In this document: piece after piece, positions 1 to 9,131 of the stretch
Layout of the letters: every line of letters begins with the position of its first letter
Numbering within the stretch: the stretch's first letter is position 1
Source of the DNA: Enterobacter chuandaensis
Lineage (GTDB): Bacteria; Pseudomonadota; Gammaproteobacteria; Enterobacterales; Enterobacteriaceae
Direction: 5' to 3'
NCBI RefSeq assembly: GCF_003594915.1
Contig: NZ_QZCS01000009.1
Location: 62,001-126,000, forward strand
DNA: 64,000 bases
Notes under the pieces: model-generated
What the model saw: the letters and a program-made list of their open reading frames with translations, nothing else
What the model was told of the DNA's origin: nothing
Database searches by the model: none
Made by a program: the position numbers and the translations under genes

Positions 1-1
1 T

Positions 2-685
2 GAGCGTTTCGCCGAACTGCGCGAGCAATTTGGCTTCAACCTGCTGCATCTTGCCTGCTGTCGCGACACGGAAGAAGATCGCGGTACGGTTCAGTATCTG
101 CAGGACTGTGCTGCCGAAGCAGACGTGGCGACTGAATTCCTCTATATCGAAGATATCGGTCTGGGTGAAAAAGGTCAGTTTACGGACATGCAGGATCAGG
201 TGATCAGCAACCTGTTCAAGCTCTATCCGTGGGAATACATGCTGCGCGAGATGTTCTCTACCAAGCTGGAAGACGCGGGCGTGCGCTGGCTGGAACCGGC
301 GTGGAAGAGCATTATCTCCAACAAAGCCCTGCTGCCGATGCTGTGGGAGATGTTCCCGAACCACCCGAACCTGCTGCCTGCGTACTTTGCCGAAGATGAT
401 TTCCCGCCGATGGAGAAATACGTCGTTAAGCCGATCTTCTCCCGCGAAGGCGCTAACGTCTCCATTATCGAAAACGGTAAAACGCTGGAAGCGGTTGAAG
501 GGCCGTACGGTGAAGAAGGGATGATCGTCCAGCAGTTTTATCAACTGCCCAAGTTTGGCGACAGCTATACCCTGATTGGCAGCTGGCTGATTAACGATCG
601 GCCTGCCGGGATTGGCATTCGCGAAGATCGTGCGCTGATCACGCAGGATCTGTCACGGTTCTATCCGCATATTTTTGTTGAATAA
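2..685 (+). CDS. ygiC: Glutathionylspermidine synthase family protein YgiC, C-terminal part
   Basis: The open frame is already running at the left edge, so the start lies upstream; about 227 C-terminal codons are present and the family protein is roughly 386 aa. The sequence matches the ATP-grasp ligase domain of the GSP-synthase/YgiC family: an acidic, Trp-rich core ([29 protein letters not shown]), the lysine segment [11 protein letters not shown] that would contact ATP, and the C-terminal [21 protein letters not shown]. An internal GTG at 125 could be taken for a start, but the family-like sequence continues upstream of it. The precise substrate of YgiC is not established; a peptide-amine ligase reaction is inferred from the family. 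Downstream it is followed by a GC-rich repeat and a hairpin terminator. Confidence 0.88.
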   Translation, partial: ERFAELREQFGFNLLHLACCRDTEEDRGTVQYLQDCAAEADVATEFLYIEDIGLGEKGQFTDMQDQVISNLFKLYPWEYMLREMFSTKLEDAGVRWLEPAWKSIISNKALLPMLWEMFPNHPNLLPAYFAEDDFPPMEKYVVKPIFSREGANVSIIENGKTLEAVEGPYGEEGMIVQQFYQLPKFGDSYTLIGSWLINDRPAGIGIREDRALITQDLSRFYPHIFVE

Positions 686-689
686 GGCT

Positions 690-723
690 GCGGCCTGATG
701 CCCTCTCCCCGTGGGAGAGGGTG
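690..723 (+). repeat. GC-rich intergenic palindromic repeat, short copy
   Basis: It begins GCGGCCTGATGCCCTC and contains a CCCTCTCCC/GGGAGAGGG hairpin. The same unit recurs at 9055-9100, 27771-27805 and 33184-33227. This copy lacks the internal CACCCCAGCC segment. It lies just after the ygiC stop codon and resembles a REP-type element. Confidence 0.75.
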
Positions 724-732
724 CAAACACTA

Positions 733-759
733 AAAACGGCAAACTGATGTTGCCGTTTT
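733..759. terminator. Bidirectional terminator between ygiC and ygiD
   Basis: A 10-bp stem, AAAACGGCAA paired with TTGCCGTTTT, with A-rich and T-rich flanks on both strands, placed between two convergent genes. Confidence 0.8.
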
Positions 760-766
760 GCTTTTA

Positions 767-1555
767 TTACCCTACCTGCACCGACAGCATACTCAGACTC
801 CCCATCTCAATACCGTCGATCGGGATCGTAACCGGCTCCTGACCGTCCCATGCGCCTAAAACATACAGCAGCGGCAGGAAGTGTTCCGCCGTCGGGTTAG
901 AGAGCGAGCCGCCTTCATGATCAAGATAATTCACCAGCGGATGTTCCTCGCCAGGCCCCTGCCAGGTCAGATTGGCTTTCACATAATCGTTGAAAGAGGT
1001 CGCCCACGGATATGGCGTATTCTCACCGTGCCAGCGCGCCGTACGCAGGTTATGAACCACGTTGCCGCTTGCCACCAGCATGACGCCTTCATCACGCAGG
1101 GTCGCCAGCTTACGCCCCATTTCCAGGTGCCAGGAAGCCGGTTTGGTGCTGTCGATGCTCAACTGCACCATCGGAATGTCTGCATCCGGGTACATCTTAA
1201 TCAGCACGCCCCACGAGCCATGGTCAAAGCCCCAGGCTTCTTTGTCCAGCGCAACCGGGACAGGTGCGAGGAGCTCTACCAGCCGCTGTGCCAGCGCAGG
1301 CGAGCCGGGAGCCGGATAATGCGTGTCATACAGCGCCTGCGGGAAACCGCCGAAATCATGAATAGTCTTAGGCGCTTCCATGGCCGTCACGCCAGTGCCA
1401 CGGGTAAACCAGTGCGCGGACACCACCACAATCGCCTTCGGTCGCGGCAACGTCTCGCCCAGATGACACCAGGCGCGGGTATAGACGTTATCTTCCAGAA
1501 CGTTCATTGGGCTGCCATGGCCTAAAAACAGTGCTGGCATACGAGAAGAAGACAT
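767..1555 (-). CDS. ygiD: 4,5-DOPA-extradiol-dioxygenase YgiD
   Basis: A 262-aa member of the class III extradiol ring-cleavage dioxygenase (DODA/LigB-like) family, the same length as E. coli YgiD. Visible metal-site candidates are His13 in LFLGHGSPM, His48 in VVVSAHW, the His of GFDHGSWG and the His of TAEHFLPLLY near the C-terminus. The E. coli enzyme opens the ring of L-DOPA to betalamic-acid-type products in vitro; its physiological substrate is unclear. The start ATG follows a GATATCACC leader with an upstream AAGGATAT ribosome site. It is a single gene, divergent from zupT, with about 130 bp between them for promoters. Confidence 0.9.
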   Translation of the reverse strand: MSSSRMPALFLGHGSPMNVLEDNVYTRAWCHLGETLPRPKAIVVVSAHWFTRGTGVTAMEAPKTIHDFGGFPQALYDTHYPAPGSPALAQRLVELLAPVPVALDKEAWGFDHGSWGVLIKMYPDADIPMVQLSIDSTKPASWHLEMGRKLATLRDEGVMLVASGNVVHNLRTARWHGENTPYPWATSFNDYVKANLTWQGPGEEHPLVNYLDHEGGSLSNPTAEHFLPLLYVLGAWDGQEPVTIPIDGIEMGSLSMLSVQVG

Positions 1556-1685
1556 GGTGATATCCTTAGAGAAGGTGTCAATTTGATGGTTCTACATTAC
1601 GCGCATTCAGGTGAAGATGAACGCAGATAACCGTGAAGATCATCATCAGGAAATTTGAATGTCAGATACTGCTTAAGGAGAGTGC

Positions 1686-2459
1686 ATGTCAGTACCCTTG
1701 ATCTTGACTATATTTGCGGGTGCCGCGACCTTTATCGGTGCGTTCCTCGGCGTGCTCGGACAAAAGCCTTCCAATCGCCTTCTGGCTTTCTCGCTGGGTT
1801 TCGCCGCCGGTATTATGCTGCTTATTTCACTGATGGAGATGCTGCCCGCAGCGCTTCATGCAGAGGGAATGTCACCGGTACTCGGCTACGGCATGTTCAT
1901 CGTCGGCCTGCTGGGCTATTTTGGGCTCGACCGTATGCTGCCCCACGCACACCCTCAGGATTTAATGCACAAAAGCGTTACCCCGATCCCGGGCAACATC
2001 AAGCGCACGGCGATCCTGCTGACGCTGGGCATCAGCCTGCACAACTTCCCGGAAGGTGTCGCCACGTATGTCACGGCCAGCAGCAATCTGGAGATGGGCT
2101 TTGGCGTGGCGCTGGCGGTAGCCTTACACAATATTCCTGAAGGACTGGCGGTTGCCGGGCCGGTTTATGCGGCCACTGGCTCGAAACGCACCGCCGTGTT
2201 CTGGGCGGGTATTTCCGGGATGGCCGAAATTCTTGGCGGCCTGCTGGCGTGGCTGATCCTCGGAAGCCTCGTTTCCCCTGTCGTTATGGCGGCGATTATG
2301 GCTGCCGTCGCCGGGATCATGGTTGCGCTCTCCGTCGATGAGCTAATGCCGCTGGCGAAAGAGATCGATCCGAATAACAATCCCAGCTATGGCGTACTGT
2401 GCGGCATGTCGGTGATGGGGTTAAGCCTGGTACTGTTACAATCTGTGGGTATTGGGTAA
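1686..2459 (+). CDS. zupT: Zinc transporter ZupT (ZIP family)
   Basis: A 257-aa inner-membrane ZIP transporter with about eight hydrophobic segments. The paired metal-binding signatures of the ZupT subgroup are present: SLHNFPEG in TM4 and ALHNIPEG in TM5. The histidine-bearing loop ([12 protein letters not shown]) lies between TM3 and TM4. It imports Zn2+ and other divalent cations with broad specificity in E. coli. The start at 1686 follows AAGGAG at 1674-1679. A 16-bp perfect stem overlaps the region immediately after the stop codon. Confidence 0.95.
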   Translation: MSVPLILTIFAGAATFIGAFLGVLGQKPSNRLLAFSLGFAAGIMLLISLMEMLPAALHAEGMSPVLGYGMFIVGLLGYFGLDRMLPHAHPQDLMHKSVTPIPGNIKRTAILLTLGISLHNFPEGVATYVTASSNLEMGFGVALAVALHNIPEGLAVAGPVYAATGSKRTAVFWAGISGMAEILGGLLAWLILGSLVSPVVMAAIMAAVAGIMVALSVDELMPLAKEIDPNNNPSYGVLCGMSVMGLSLVLLQSVGIG

Positions 2460-2460
2460 T

Positions 2461-2497
2461 GTTACCCTGCCTCCGTTTAATACGGAGGCAGGGTAAC
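2461..2497. terminator. Strong hairpin after zupT
   Basis: A perfect 16-bp stem (GTTACCCTGCCTCCGT with its complement) and a 5-nt TTAAT loop, starting one base after the zupT stop. No T-run follows on either strand, so it may act in 3'-end protection or Rho-assisted termination rather than as a classic intrinsic terminator. Confidence 0.55.
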
Positions 2498-2792
2498 AAA
2501 ACAAAAAGAAGCATATAATTATTTATCTTTATACCAACACATGATTTACTATTTACAGCAACCTTTTTAATGACCATTATTCCATAATAAAAACTAATAC
2601 AACCCTCTCAGACAAACCCCTAAATTATGAGAGTTAGCCCGCACTTACAATCAACATGCGTTATATATTAAAACAATCTTAAAATAGCTTTAAGTTAGAG
2701 TAATCGCATTATCTCTTCTTCCTCCCGTATACTTGACTCGCATCCTGAAATTAATATTCAGAGTATGAATTCATTTGAAAAAGGATATTTTC
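2498..2792 (+). promoter_or_regulatory. AT-rich upstream region of the fimbrial operon
   Basis: About 295 bp without a gene, very AT-rich compared with its neighbours, as is usual for H-NS-silenced fimbrial promoters. A TATACT hexamer at 2728-2733 could be the -10 box; no good -35 box is visible at the right distance. An inverted repeat CTCTCA/TGAGAG with a 17-nt spacer lies at 2605-2633. No invertible element or recombinase gene is seen. The promoter call is inference. Confidence 0.4.
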
Positions 2793-3353
2793 ATGTATAT
2801 GGGTAAAAAAGTACTGTTAGCGGTTGCTATGGCTGCCATTGTATCGGGTTCTGCTTTTGCTGAAGACCAGGGGTCAGGCAAAATCAAATTTAAAGGCGTG
2901 GTTATTGATGCGCCATGCAGCATCGCACCTGACAGCGTTGACAAAGAAGTTGACCTGGGTGAAGTGACCACTGCCGTAATCAATGCCAACAAAAAGTCTA
3001 CCGCGGTTCCGGTTGATATCAACCTGGAAAACTGCCAGCTTGACGATCCGGCGGATGAGACCGACACACCAATTACCAAAGTTGATGTTACCTTCACCAG
3101 CGCAGCAACAGACGCGACTGACACCAGTCTCATGACCAACACCTATGCCAGCGGCGCACAGAACGTGGGTGTTCGTTTGCTGGATAACGCTGAATCCAAC
3201 ATTACGCTGGGCGAGCCTAATGAAGTCGATCTTCTGGCTGGCTCCACCACCCAGACACTGCACTTTAAAGCGTTAATGGAAGTTCCTGCCGGTAAAACCG
3301 CCACTGCCGGCCAGGTTGAAGCCACCGCTAACTATGTTCTGATGTACAAATAA
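2793..3353 (+). CDS. ygiL: Major fimbrial subunit (YgiL-like, FimA family)
   Basis: A 186-aa type 1-like pilin. The signal peptide spans residues 1-23, with likely cleavage after AFA. The mature protein has the pilin disulfide pair (Cys42 in DAPCSIAP and the Cys of LENCQL) and ends in the aromatic strand NYVLMYK used in donor-strand exchange. ATG 2793 is preferred over the upstream TTG at 2775 because AAGGA lies about 8 bases before it; ATG 2799 is also possible. It is first in an operon with usher, chaperone and minor subunit, and a hairpin after it would favour high pilin expression. The symbol is assigned by operon similarity to E. coli ygiL-yqiGHI and is less certain than the function. 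Confidence 0.85.
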   Translation: MYMGKKVLLAVAMAAIVSGSAFAEDQGSGKIKFKGVVIDAPCSIAPDSVDKEVDLGEVTTAVINANKKSTAVPVDINLENCQLDDPADETDTPITKVDVTFTSAATDATDTSLMTNTYASGAQNVGVRLLDNAESNITLGEPNEVDLLAGSTTQTLHFKALMEVPAGKTATAGQVEATANYVLMYK

Positions 3354-3370
3354 GAGCACGCAGCAAAATA

Positions 3371-3399
3371 GACCGACTGACTTAAGGCGTCAGTCGGTC
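3371..3399 (+). terminator. Hairpin between pilin and usher genes
   Basis: An 11-bp perfect stem (GACCGACTGAC/GTCAGTCGGTC) with a 7-nt loop. No long T-run follows, so it probably acts as an attenuator or RNA-stabilising hairpin that keeps pilin expression above that of the usher. The role is inferred. Confidence 0.6.
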
Positions 3400-3423
3400 C
3401 GTTATATTACTTTGAGTAACAGG

Positions 3424-5865
3424 ATGATGACATATAAATTACTATCAGTACTCATCATTGCATCCCTGTTAATGACGAAAATCACCTCCGCCACTGAGTT
3501 TAATATCAACGCCATTGATAAAGACCAGCGAGGAAGCGTCGATCTCTCCCTCTTTAAAGATGAAACTTCCGTCATCCCCGGAAACTATTTTGTTACCGTT
3601 TCAATAAACGACGCACCTTTGGCTAACGGCTGGCAGCTTAACTGGAAAGAGATTAATAATTCCGTACAGGTATGTATTCCCCCTGAACTGGCTGATACCT
3701 TTGCGTTAAAAGAGAATATTCGTGATGCCTTGCCGGAAAAGGACGGGTGCATTGATTTCGCCTCCAGGCCCGATATTACCTTTAAATTCGAGCAAGCCAC
3801 CCAAACGCTAAAAGTGACCATCCCGCAGGCATGGCTACAGTACCGCGCCGCAGACTGGATGCCACCTTCCACCTGGGACAACGGCGTCCCAGGCGTATTG
3901 CTGGATTACAACCTGTTCGCCAGCCATTACCAGCCCAATAGCGGCTCAGGCACGGACAACGCCAACACCTACGGGACCGCAGGTGCCAATATGGGCGCGT
4001 GGCGGTTGCGCAGCGATTATCAGTACACGCAAACGCATACCGATGCCGGCTCTGAACATGACGGGCGCTTTTCGCGTATTTACATGTTCCGCCCCCTGCC
4101 TTCGCTCGGCGCGAAATTGACCCTGGGCGAAACCGATTTTCAGTCCGCCATTTTTGATGCTTTCACCTATACCGGCGCCTCCCTGATTAGCGATGAACGC
4201 ATGCTGCCATGGTCCCTGCGTGGCTACGCGCCGCAAATTACCGGGATCGCGCAAACCAACGCCACGGTAACGGTCAGCCTTGCCGATCGTGTGATTTATC
4301 AAAGCAAAGTTCCGCCAGGACCGTTTGTTATTCAGGATCTTAACCAGTCGGTACAGGGCACGCTGGACGTCAAAGTGACGGAAGAAGACGGGCGCGTCAG
4401 CACTTTCCAGGTCTCGGCGGAATCCGTGCCGTTTTTAACACGCAAAGGTCAGGTTCGCTATAAGCTGGCAGGCGGGAAAGCACGCAAAGATGCCTCCCAT
4501 GACGTTGAAGATAATGCGTTTATGAGCGGCGAATTCTCCTGGGGGATGCTGTCTCAGACGTCCCTTTATGGCGGTACGCTCGCCGATGGCGATCATTACC
4601 GCTCCATCGCCGCCGGGATCGGGCAAAACATGGAGTACCTGGGTGCCCTCTCATTTGACGTGACTCAGGCAACCAGCCAGTTGCCTTATCAGACCAGCCA
4701 AACCGGTTACAGCTACCGCTTTAACTACAGTAAGCGTTTCGATACCACCGGCAGCCAGCTCACGCTCGCCAGCTATCGCTACTCAGACCCGCAGTTCCTG
4801 AGCTACGCCCGTTTTCTGGATGATGACAACGGTGACCGCCAGTCTGAGAAGCAGACGCTCAGCGTGACGGCCAGCCAGTACATTTCTGCGTTATCGCTCA
4901 ACCTCTATGTAAACATGCTGCGCCAGACCTGGTGGGACGATTCGCCCTCCACGACGGGCAGCGTGACCGCAGGCTATAACTTTGACATAGGACGCTGGAA
5001 AAACCTGGGCGTCACCGTGTCATGGAGTAAAACGCACTATGAAGACGAAGACGACGATACGCAGTTCTACCTCTCGCTGAGCGTCCCGCTCGATCCCGAT
5101 CATCGTCTGAATTATGACCTGCGCAACAGCGACAGCCTGAGCCAGAACGTCTCGTGGTATGACACATCAGATCGCAATAATACCTGGGGCGTTTCAGCAG
5201 GCACCGAGAGCGAGAAGTCAGATGCAGGCGCGCAGGTAAGCGGCAACTATCAGCATTGTTCCCCTTATGGCGATCTGAATCTTTCCGGGAGTTATAAGGC
5301 TCATGAATACAACTCCCTGAGCGCCAGCTGGAATGGATCCTTTACCTCAACGGCCAGAGGCGCTGCGCTGCACCGTCGCAGTTACGGTAACGAGCCGCGC
5401 GTGATGGTCAGTACCGACGGCGTGGGTAACATTCCGCTGAACATGTCGCGGGATGAAACCAACCGGTTCGGCATTGGCGTTTTACCGTCTATTTCCAGCT
5501 ATTCGCCCTCCAGCGTGCAGGTCAATATGAATAATCTGCCCGATGGCGTGGACGTAGACACCCGCGTGGTGACCTCAACCTGGACAGAAGGCGCCATCGG
5601 ATACCGTCAGATTGCCACTCGTGCAGGAAACGATGTCACGGGCATCTTACGCACGCCGTCCGGCACACCGCCGCTGGGTGCGACGGTTCATCTGCTGGAA
5701 AATGACCGACAGATTGGGATGGTTGCCGATGATGGCCACGTCTGGCTGGGCGCCGTAGAGCCAGAACAACAGTTCCGCGTAACGTGGGGGGACAATCAAC
5801 AGTGTCGCTTCGCGTTACCTTCACACCTTGAAAACAGTATGCAGTTGATACTGCCATGTCAGTAA
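3424..5865 (+). CDS. yqiG: Fimbrial outer-membrane usher (YqiG-like, FimD/PapC family)
   Basis: About 813 aa, the usual usher size. The signal peptide ends near TSATEF, followed by the N-terminal chaperone-binding domain (ATEFNINAIDKDQRGSVDLS), a 24-strand beta-barrel with plug (CIDFASRPDITF before it; GPFVIQDLNQSVQGTLDVKV in the plug region), and a C-terminal domain ending in the Cys pair of QQCRFALP and ILPCQ. It secretes and polymerises pilins at the outer membrane. An in-frame TTG at 3412 lacks a ribosome site; ATG 3424 or 3427 is more likely. The reading frame is intact, unlike E. coli K-12 yqiG, which (from memory) is interrupted by an IS element. Confidence 0.88.
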   Translation: MMTYKLLSVLIIASLLMTKITSATEFNINAIDKDQRGSVDLSLFKDETSVIPGNYFVTVSINDAPLANGWQLNWKEINNSVQVCIPPELADTFALKENIRDALPEKDGCIDFASRPDITFKFEQATQTLKVTIPQAWLQYRAADWMPPSTWDNGVPGVLLDYNLFASHYQPNSGSGTDNANTYGTAGANMGAWRLRSDYQYTQTHTDAGSEHDGRFSRIYMFRPLPSLGAKLTLGETDFQSAIFDAFTYTGASLISDERMLPWSLRGYAPQITGIAQTNATVTVSLADRVIYQSKVPPGPFVIQDLNQSVQGTLDVKVTEEDGRVSTFQVSAESVPFLTRKGQVRYKLAGGKARKDASHDVEDNAFMSGEFSWGMLSQTSLYGGTLADGDHYRSIAAGIGQNMEYLGALSFDVTQATSQLPYQTSQTGYSYRFNYSKRFDTTGSQLTLASYRYSDPQFLSYARFLDDDNGDRQSEKQTLSVTASQYISALSLNLYVNMLRQTWWDDSPSTTGSVTAGYNFDIGRWKNLGVTVSWSKTHYEDEDDDTQFYLSLSVPLDPDHRLNYDLRNSDSLSQNVSWYDTSDRNNTWGVSAGTESEKSDAGAQVSGNYQHCSPYGDLNLSGSYKAHEYNSLSASWNGSFTSTARGAALHRRSYGNEPRVMVSTDGVGNIPLNMSRDETNRFGIGVLPSISSYSPSSVQVNMNNLPDGVDVDTRVVTSTWTEGAIGYRQIATRAGNDVTGILRTPSGTPPLGATVHLLENDRQIGMVADDGHVWLGAVEPEQQFRVTWGDNQQCRFALPSHLENSMQLILPCQ

Positions 5866-5871
5866 GAAACC

Positions 5872-6636
5872 ATGATGAAACTCACCCCACTCAAAAGCCT
5901 GTGCCTGATGCTGCTCAGCACCGCATTTGCCAGCCACGCAGCCGTTAACCTGGACCGCACGCGCATTGTTTTTCCGGAAAGCGATAAGGCCAGCAGCCTG
6001 AAGATTGAAAATCAGAGCAAAGCGCTGCCCTATCTGGCGCTCTCATGGATTGAAGATGAAAAAGGCCGTAAGGAGGATACGCACTTCATGGCGCTTCCTC
6101 CGATTCAGCGCATCGAAGCGGGCTCCGCGTCGCAGGTCAGGATCGTTAAGCAAGCCGCCACCAGCCAGCTGCCGAAAGACAGGGAATCCTTGTTTTACTT
6201 CAACCTGCGCGAAGTACCGCCGAAAAGCGCCAGCGCCAGCGATGAACGCAGCGTCATGCAGGTGGCGATGCAGAGCAGGATCAAACTGTTCTGGCGACCT
6301 AAAGCCATCACCAAAAAGTCAGGCGAGCAGGCGGAAATGCGGATGGAAATTTCAGCCAATGCGAAAGGGCTGACCGTGCACAATCCGACGCCGTATTACA
6401 TTACTCTGGCGTGGCTCAGTAAAAATGCGAAAACCATGCTGCCGGGCTTTGACAGCCTGATGATTGCCCCCTTCGCGACGGCGACGACCTCCACTGGTGG
6501 CTACCACGGTAATTATTACAGCATCGGCTATATCGACGACTACGGTGCCCTGAAAAAAGTCGACGTGCAGTGCGCAGGAACGGCGCAGTGCACGCTTAGC
6601 GAACGGAAGATCGAAAAAGATGCGAAAACTATATAA
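5872..6636 (+). CDS. yqiH: Periplasmic fimbrial chaperone (YqiH-like, PapD family)
   Basis: A 254-aa protein with a signal peptide (cleavage near SHA|AVN) followed by two Ig-like domains. The N-terminal domain shows the PapD pattern [19 protein letters not shown] and the strand [13 protein letters not shown], with the conserved Arg near position 33 and the Lys of [10 protein letters not shown] that anchors the pilin C-terminus. It folds pilins by donor-strand complementation and hands them to the usher. It begins 6 bp after the usher stop and overlaps the next gene by 17 bp, so the genes are translationally linked. ATG 5875 is an alternative start. Confidence 0.9.
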   Translation: MMKLTPLKSLCLMLLSTAFASHAAVNLDRTRIVFPESDKASSLKIENQSKALPYLALSWIEDEKGRKEDTHFMALPPIQRIEAGSASQVRIVKQAATSQLPKDRESLFYFNLREVPPKSASASDERSVMQVAMQSRIKLFWRPKAITKKSGEQAEMRMEISANAKGLTVHNPTPYYITLAWLSKNAKTMLPGFDSLMIAPFATATTSTGGYHGNYYSIGYIDDYGALKKVDVQCAGTAQCTLSERKIEKDAKTI

Positions 6637-7681
6637 CTTATTGTTTATATTGTTATTCTCTGCACTACCTTTTAAAGGAGCGCTGGCGCTCGATTGCTAC
6701 CTGGGCGGTTCCGGCGGCCCCGTTGAAGAGGCCAAAACGATCTCGCCGTTTGCTATTCCCAGCAATGCGCAGGTGGGTGAAAAAATCTGGGAGTCGGATG
6801 ACATCAAAATCCCGGTGACTTGCGACCACAATGTCACAAGCAGCTTTGAACCTGAAGATATTTTTGGCTGGGTGAATCCTTATCCTTCAACCACCGATCC
6901 CTATTATGAACTTGGTGTAACCTATGAAGGGATAGACTACGATGCAACAGGCCAGCCCAACGGCGTCGATACCCGACAGTGTCTGGACAATCAAAACATC
7001 ACAATTTATACCCCTGACCAGATCCGACAAATGGGATGGGAAAATCGAATCTGTTCCGGTAACCCGGACGATATTCACACCTCGCGCACTTTTGTTGCTC
7101 GCTTGCGCTTATACGTCAAAATCAAAGCGATGCCGCCCCACGGCTACGTCAGCTCGCTGAGTGATTACATCGTTGTCCAGTTTGACGGTAAGGGCGGCGT
7201 TAACCAGATGGCGGATGCGAAAAACCTCAAATATCACATCAACGGTCTGCAAAACATCACCGTGCTGGACTGTGGGGCGACCTTCAGTATTTTCCCGGAA
7301 AACCAGGAGATTGATTTTGGCACCTTCAGCGCGCGCGATATTGTGAATCAACAGACGCGTAAACGGACCTTTTCGGTGAAGACGACCAAGGTGCAGGACG
7401 CGCAGTGCTCGGATGGGTTCAAAATGGACTCGTCGTTTTATACCACTGAGGCACTTTCCGCAGATGACACGGCATTACTCATTGGGAATGGCCTGAAGTT
7501 GCGAATACTGAATGGCACTCAGCCTTATACCTTCAACCATTATGAAGAATATGCCGATTTTACGGGCAGCACGTTGCAGTATCAGCAGGATTACACCGCA
7601 GAACTGTCTCCCGTAGAAGGAAAAGCGATCCAGTCCGGTCCGTTCGAAACGGTGGTGCTGTTCAAAATTAACTATCACTAG
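6620..7681 (+). CDS. yqiI: Minor/tip fimbrial protein (YqiI-like)
   Basis: A 353-aa secreted protein with a signal peptide ending near [11 protein letters not shown]. It is about twice the size of a pilin. The N-terminal half has Cys pairs (DCYLGG..., PVTCDHN, TRQCLDN, RICSGN) and could be a receptor-binding lectin domain; the C-terminal part ([23 protein letters not shown] onward, ending VVLFKINYH) looks like a pilin domain. This two-domain layout is typical of tip adhesins such as FimH, and E. coli YqiI has a similar length. Ligand is unknown. It is the last gene of the operon and is followed by an intrinsic terminator. Confidence 0.8.
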   Translation: MRKLYNLLFILLFSALPFKGALALDCYLGGSGGPVEEAKTISPFAIPSNAQVGEKIWESDDIKIPVTCDHNVTSSFEPEDIFGWVNPYPSTTDPYYELGVTYEGIDYDATGQPNGVDTRQCLDNQNITIYTPDQIRQMGWENRICSGNPDDIHTSRTFVARLRLYVKIKAMPPHGYVSSLSDYIVVQFDGKGGVNQMADAKNLKYHINGLQNITVLDCGATFSIFPENQEIDFGTFSARDIVNQQTRKRTFSVKTTKVQDAQCSDGFKMDSSFYTTEALSADDTALLIGNGLKLRILNGTQPYTFNHYEEYADFTGSTLQYQQDYTAELSPVEGKAIQSGPFETVVLFKINYH

Positions 7682-7690
7682 AGACAAAAA

Positions 7691-7712
7691 AGCCGGGTTG
7701 CCCCGGCTTTTT
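7691..7712. terminator. Bidirectional terminator yqiI/ribB
   Basis: Stem AGCCGGG/CCCGGCT with a short TTGC loop, A-run on the left and T-run on the right, between convergent genes. Confidence 0.85.
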
Positions 7713-7725
7713 CACATCAGCACTT

Positions 7726-8379
7726 TCAGCTGGCTTTGCGCTCGTGCGCCTGGCGATACTCCACCAGATCTTCAATTGTCACTACCGGCATGTTGTGCAG
7801 ACGCGCAAAGGTGATGCACTCCGGCGCGCGCGCCATGGTGCCATCATCATTGGTCAGCTCGCACAGTACGCCTGCAGGCTTGAAGCCAGCCAGCGTGACC
7901 AGATCGATAGTCGCTTCGGTATGACCACCGCGGGTCAGCACACCGCCAGGCTGTGCGCGCAGCGGGAAAACGTGGCCGGGACGGTGCAGGTCGGAGGGTT
8001 TAGCACCGTCGGCAATCGCTGCACGTACGGTGGTCAAACGGTCAGCCGCCGACACGCCGGTAGTTACGCCATGCGCCGCTTCAATGGTTACGGTAAAACC
8101 GGTCCCGAAGGCGCTGGTGTTGTTCTCAACCATCATCGGCAGTTCAAGCTGCTGGCGACGGTCTTCGGTGATACACAGGCATACGATGCCGCTACCGTGA
8201 CGGATGGTCAGCGCCATCTGCTCAACGGTCATGTTTTCGGCGGCAAAAATCATGTCGCCTTCGTTTTCACGGTTTTCATCGTCAAGCACCATCACACCGC
8301 GGCCTTCGCGCAGTGCATCCAGTGCATGTTCAACACGTTGAATTGAAGTGCCAAAAGAGGAAAGTAGCGTCTGATTCAT
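7726..8379 (-). CDS. ribB: 3,4-dihydroxy-2-butanone-4-phosphate synthase RibB
   Basis: A 217-aa stand-alone DHBP synthase, as in E. coli. It converts ribulose 5-phosphate to DHBP and formate for riboflavin synthesis. The acidic signature [18 protein letters not shown] (about residues 31-48) binds Mg2+ and substrate, and [13 protein letters not shown] carries the catalytic His. It is controlled by the FMN riboswitch in its long 5' leader. In E. coli K-12 the gene directly follows zupT; here the fimbrial operon intervenes. Confidence 0.97.
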   Translation of the reverse strand: MNQTLLSSFGTSIQRVEHALDALREGRGVMVLDDENRENEGDMIFAAENMTVEQMALTIRHGSGIVCLCITEDRRQQLELPMMVENNTSAFGTGFTVTIEAAHGVTTGVSAADRLTTVRAAIADGAKPSDLHRPGHVFPLRAQPGGVLTRGGHTEATIDLVTLAGFKPAGVLCELTNDDGTMARAPECITFARLHNMPVVTIEDLVEYRQAHERKAS

Positions 8380-8463
8380 GGTAAAAAAACCTCATTAACA
8401 TTATGGTTACCAGAATCAGGGCAGTCTTAGGAGCGCCGTACAAGCGGCAAAAAAATAACGTGA

Positions 8464-8487
8464 GCGGGCCATGCCCGACTGGATCGT
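8464..8487 (-). promoter_or_regulatory. Expression platform hairpin of the ribB leader
   Basis: On the minus strand a CGGGC/GCCCG hairpin lies just 3' of the aptamer, followed after CTCACG by a T-rich run. It is a candidate terminator or sequestering stem that responds to FMN binding. The mechanism is inferred. Confidence 0.5.
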
Positions 8488-8632
8488 TACTCTCTCCCAT
8501 CCGGACTTTAACCGTCGGCCCCGGAATTACACCGGATCTGCTGACCTTTGAGAATTCACCCAAAGCGCTCGCGGGCTTTCAGCGTTAAGCTGATTTACCG
8601 CCGGTGGGGAATTTCGCCCCGCCCTGAGAATA
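8488..8632 (-). ncRNA. sroG: FMN riboswitch (RFN element, sroG)
   Basis: Read on the minus strand, the leader contains the conserved RFN core: GGGGCGAAATTCCCCACCGG followed by CGGTAAATC, then the GGTGTAATTCCGGGGCCGAC and GGTTAAAGTCCGGATGGGAGAGAG segments. This is the six-helix FMN aptamer. It lies about 110 nt upstream of ribB and represses it when FMN is abundant. Confidence 0.95.
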
Positions 8633-8755
8633 AGCGAGATAACTATAACGCTATTGATTACCCTGGGCAATGCATAAGCTTCAAACAATTTTGTTTAACC
8701 CGCGGCATGACGCGCTACAATAGGCACTAACACCTTTTCATCAAGGGAAACGACA

Positions 8756-9052
8756 ATGATTGACCCAAAGAAAATTGAGCAGATCGCGCGTCAGGTTCAT
8801 GAGTCCATGCCGAAAGGCATTCGTGAATTTGGTGATGACGTAGAGAAGAAAATCCGCCAGACGCTGCAGGCGCAGTTGGTTCGCCTTGATTTAGTCAGCC
8901 GCGAAGAGTTTGACGTGCAGACCCAGGTTCTGCTGCGCACCCGCGAGAAGCTGGCGCTGCTGGAACAGCGTCTGAGCGAGCTGGAAAACCGTAATGCGCC
9001 GGAAGAAGTGAAGCCGGCTCCGGCTATTCCACCGGTGGATGACCAGGCATAA
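8756..9052 (+). CDS. ubiK: Ubiquinone biosynthesis accessory factor UbiK
   Basis: A 98-aa protein formerly called YqiC. It begins [19 protein letters not shown]; residues 45-80 form a C-terminal coiled coil ([17 protein letters not shown]), and a Pro-rich tail follows. UbiK binds UbiJ and lipids and supports late aerobic ubiquinone synthesis in the Ubi complex. The ribosome site AAGGGAAA precedes ATG 8756. It is divergent from ribB and ends just before a REP-like repeat. Confidence 0.95.
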   Translation: MIDPKKIEQIARQVHESMPKGIREFGDDVEKKIRQTLQAQLVRLDLVSREEFDVQTQVLLRTREKLALLEQRLSELENRNAPEEVKPAPAIPPVDDQA

Positions 9053-9054
9053 CT

Positions 9055-9100
9055 GCGGCCTGATGCCCTCACCCCAGCCCTCTCCCACAGGGAGAGGGTG
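9055..9100 (+). repeat. GC-rich intergenic palindromic repeat, full copy
   Basis: Full-length copy of the element whose inverted copy at 33184-33227 differs at about two positions over 44 bp. It combines GCGGCCTGATGCCCTCACCC with a CCCTCTCCC-ACA-GGGAGAGGG hairpin. Confidence 0.8.
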
Positions 9101-9107
9101 AAAAAAA

Positions 9108-9131
9108 ACGGGCCAACTGGCCCGTTTTTTT
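9108..9131. terminator. Bidirectional terminator ubiK/hldE
   Basis: Stem CGGGCCA/TGGCCCG flanked by eight A on the left and eight T on the right, between convergent genes. Confidence 0.9.

Noticed and set aside
881-1525. A 214-codon plus-strand ORF opposite ygiD
   Set aside because: It lies wholly antisense to a clear gene, has no family features, and such long antisense frames are common in GC-rich enterobacterial DNA.
2605-2633. CTCTCA/TGAGAG inverted repeat as a fim-type invertible switch
   Set aside because: The arms are only 6 bp with a 17-bp spacer and there is no recombinase gene nearby.
8464-8632. Small plus-strand ORFs in the ribB leader
   Set aside because: The region is a clear FMN riboswitch on the minus strand, which explains its conservation.
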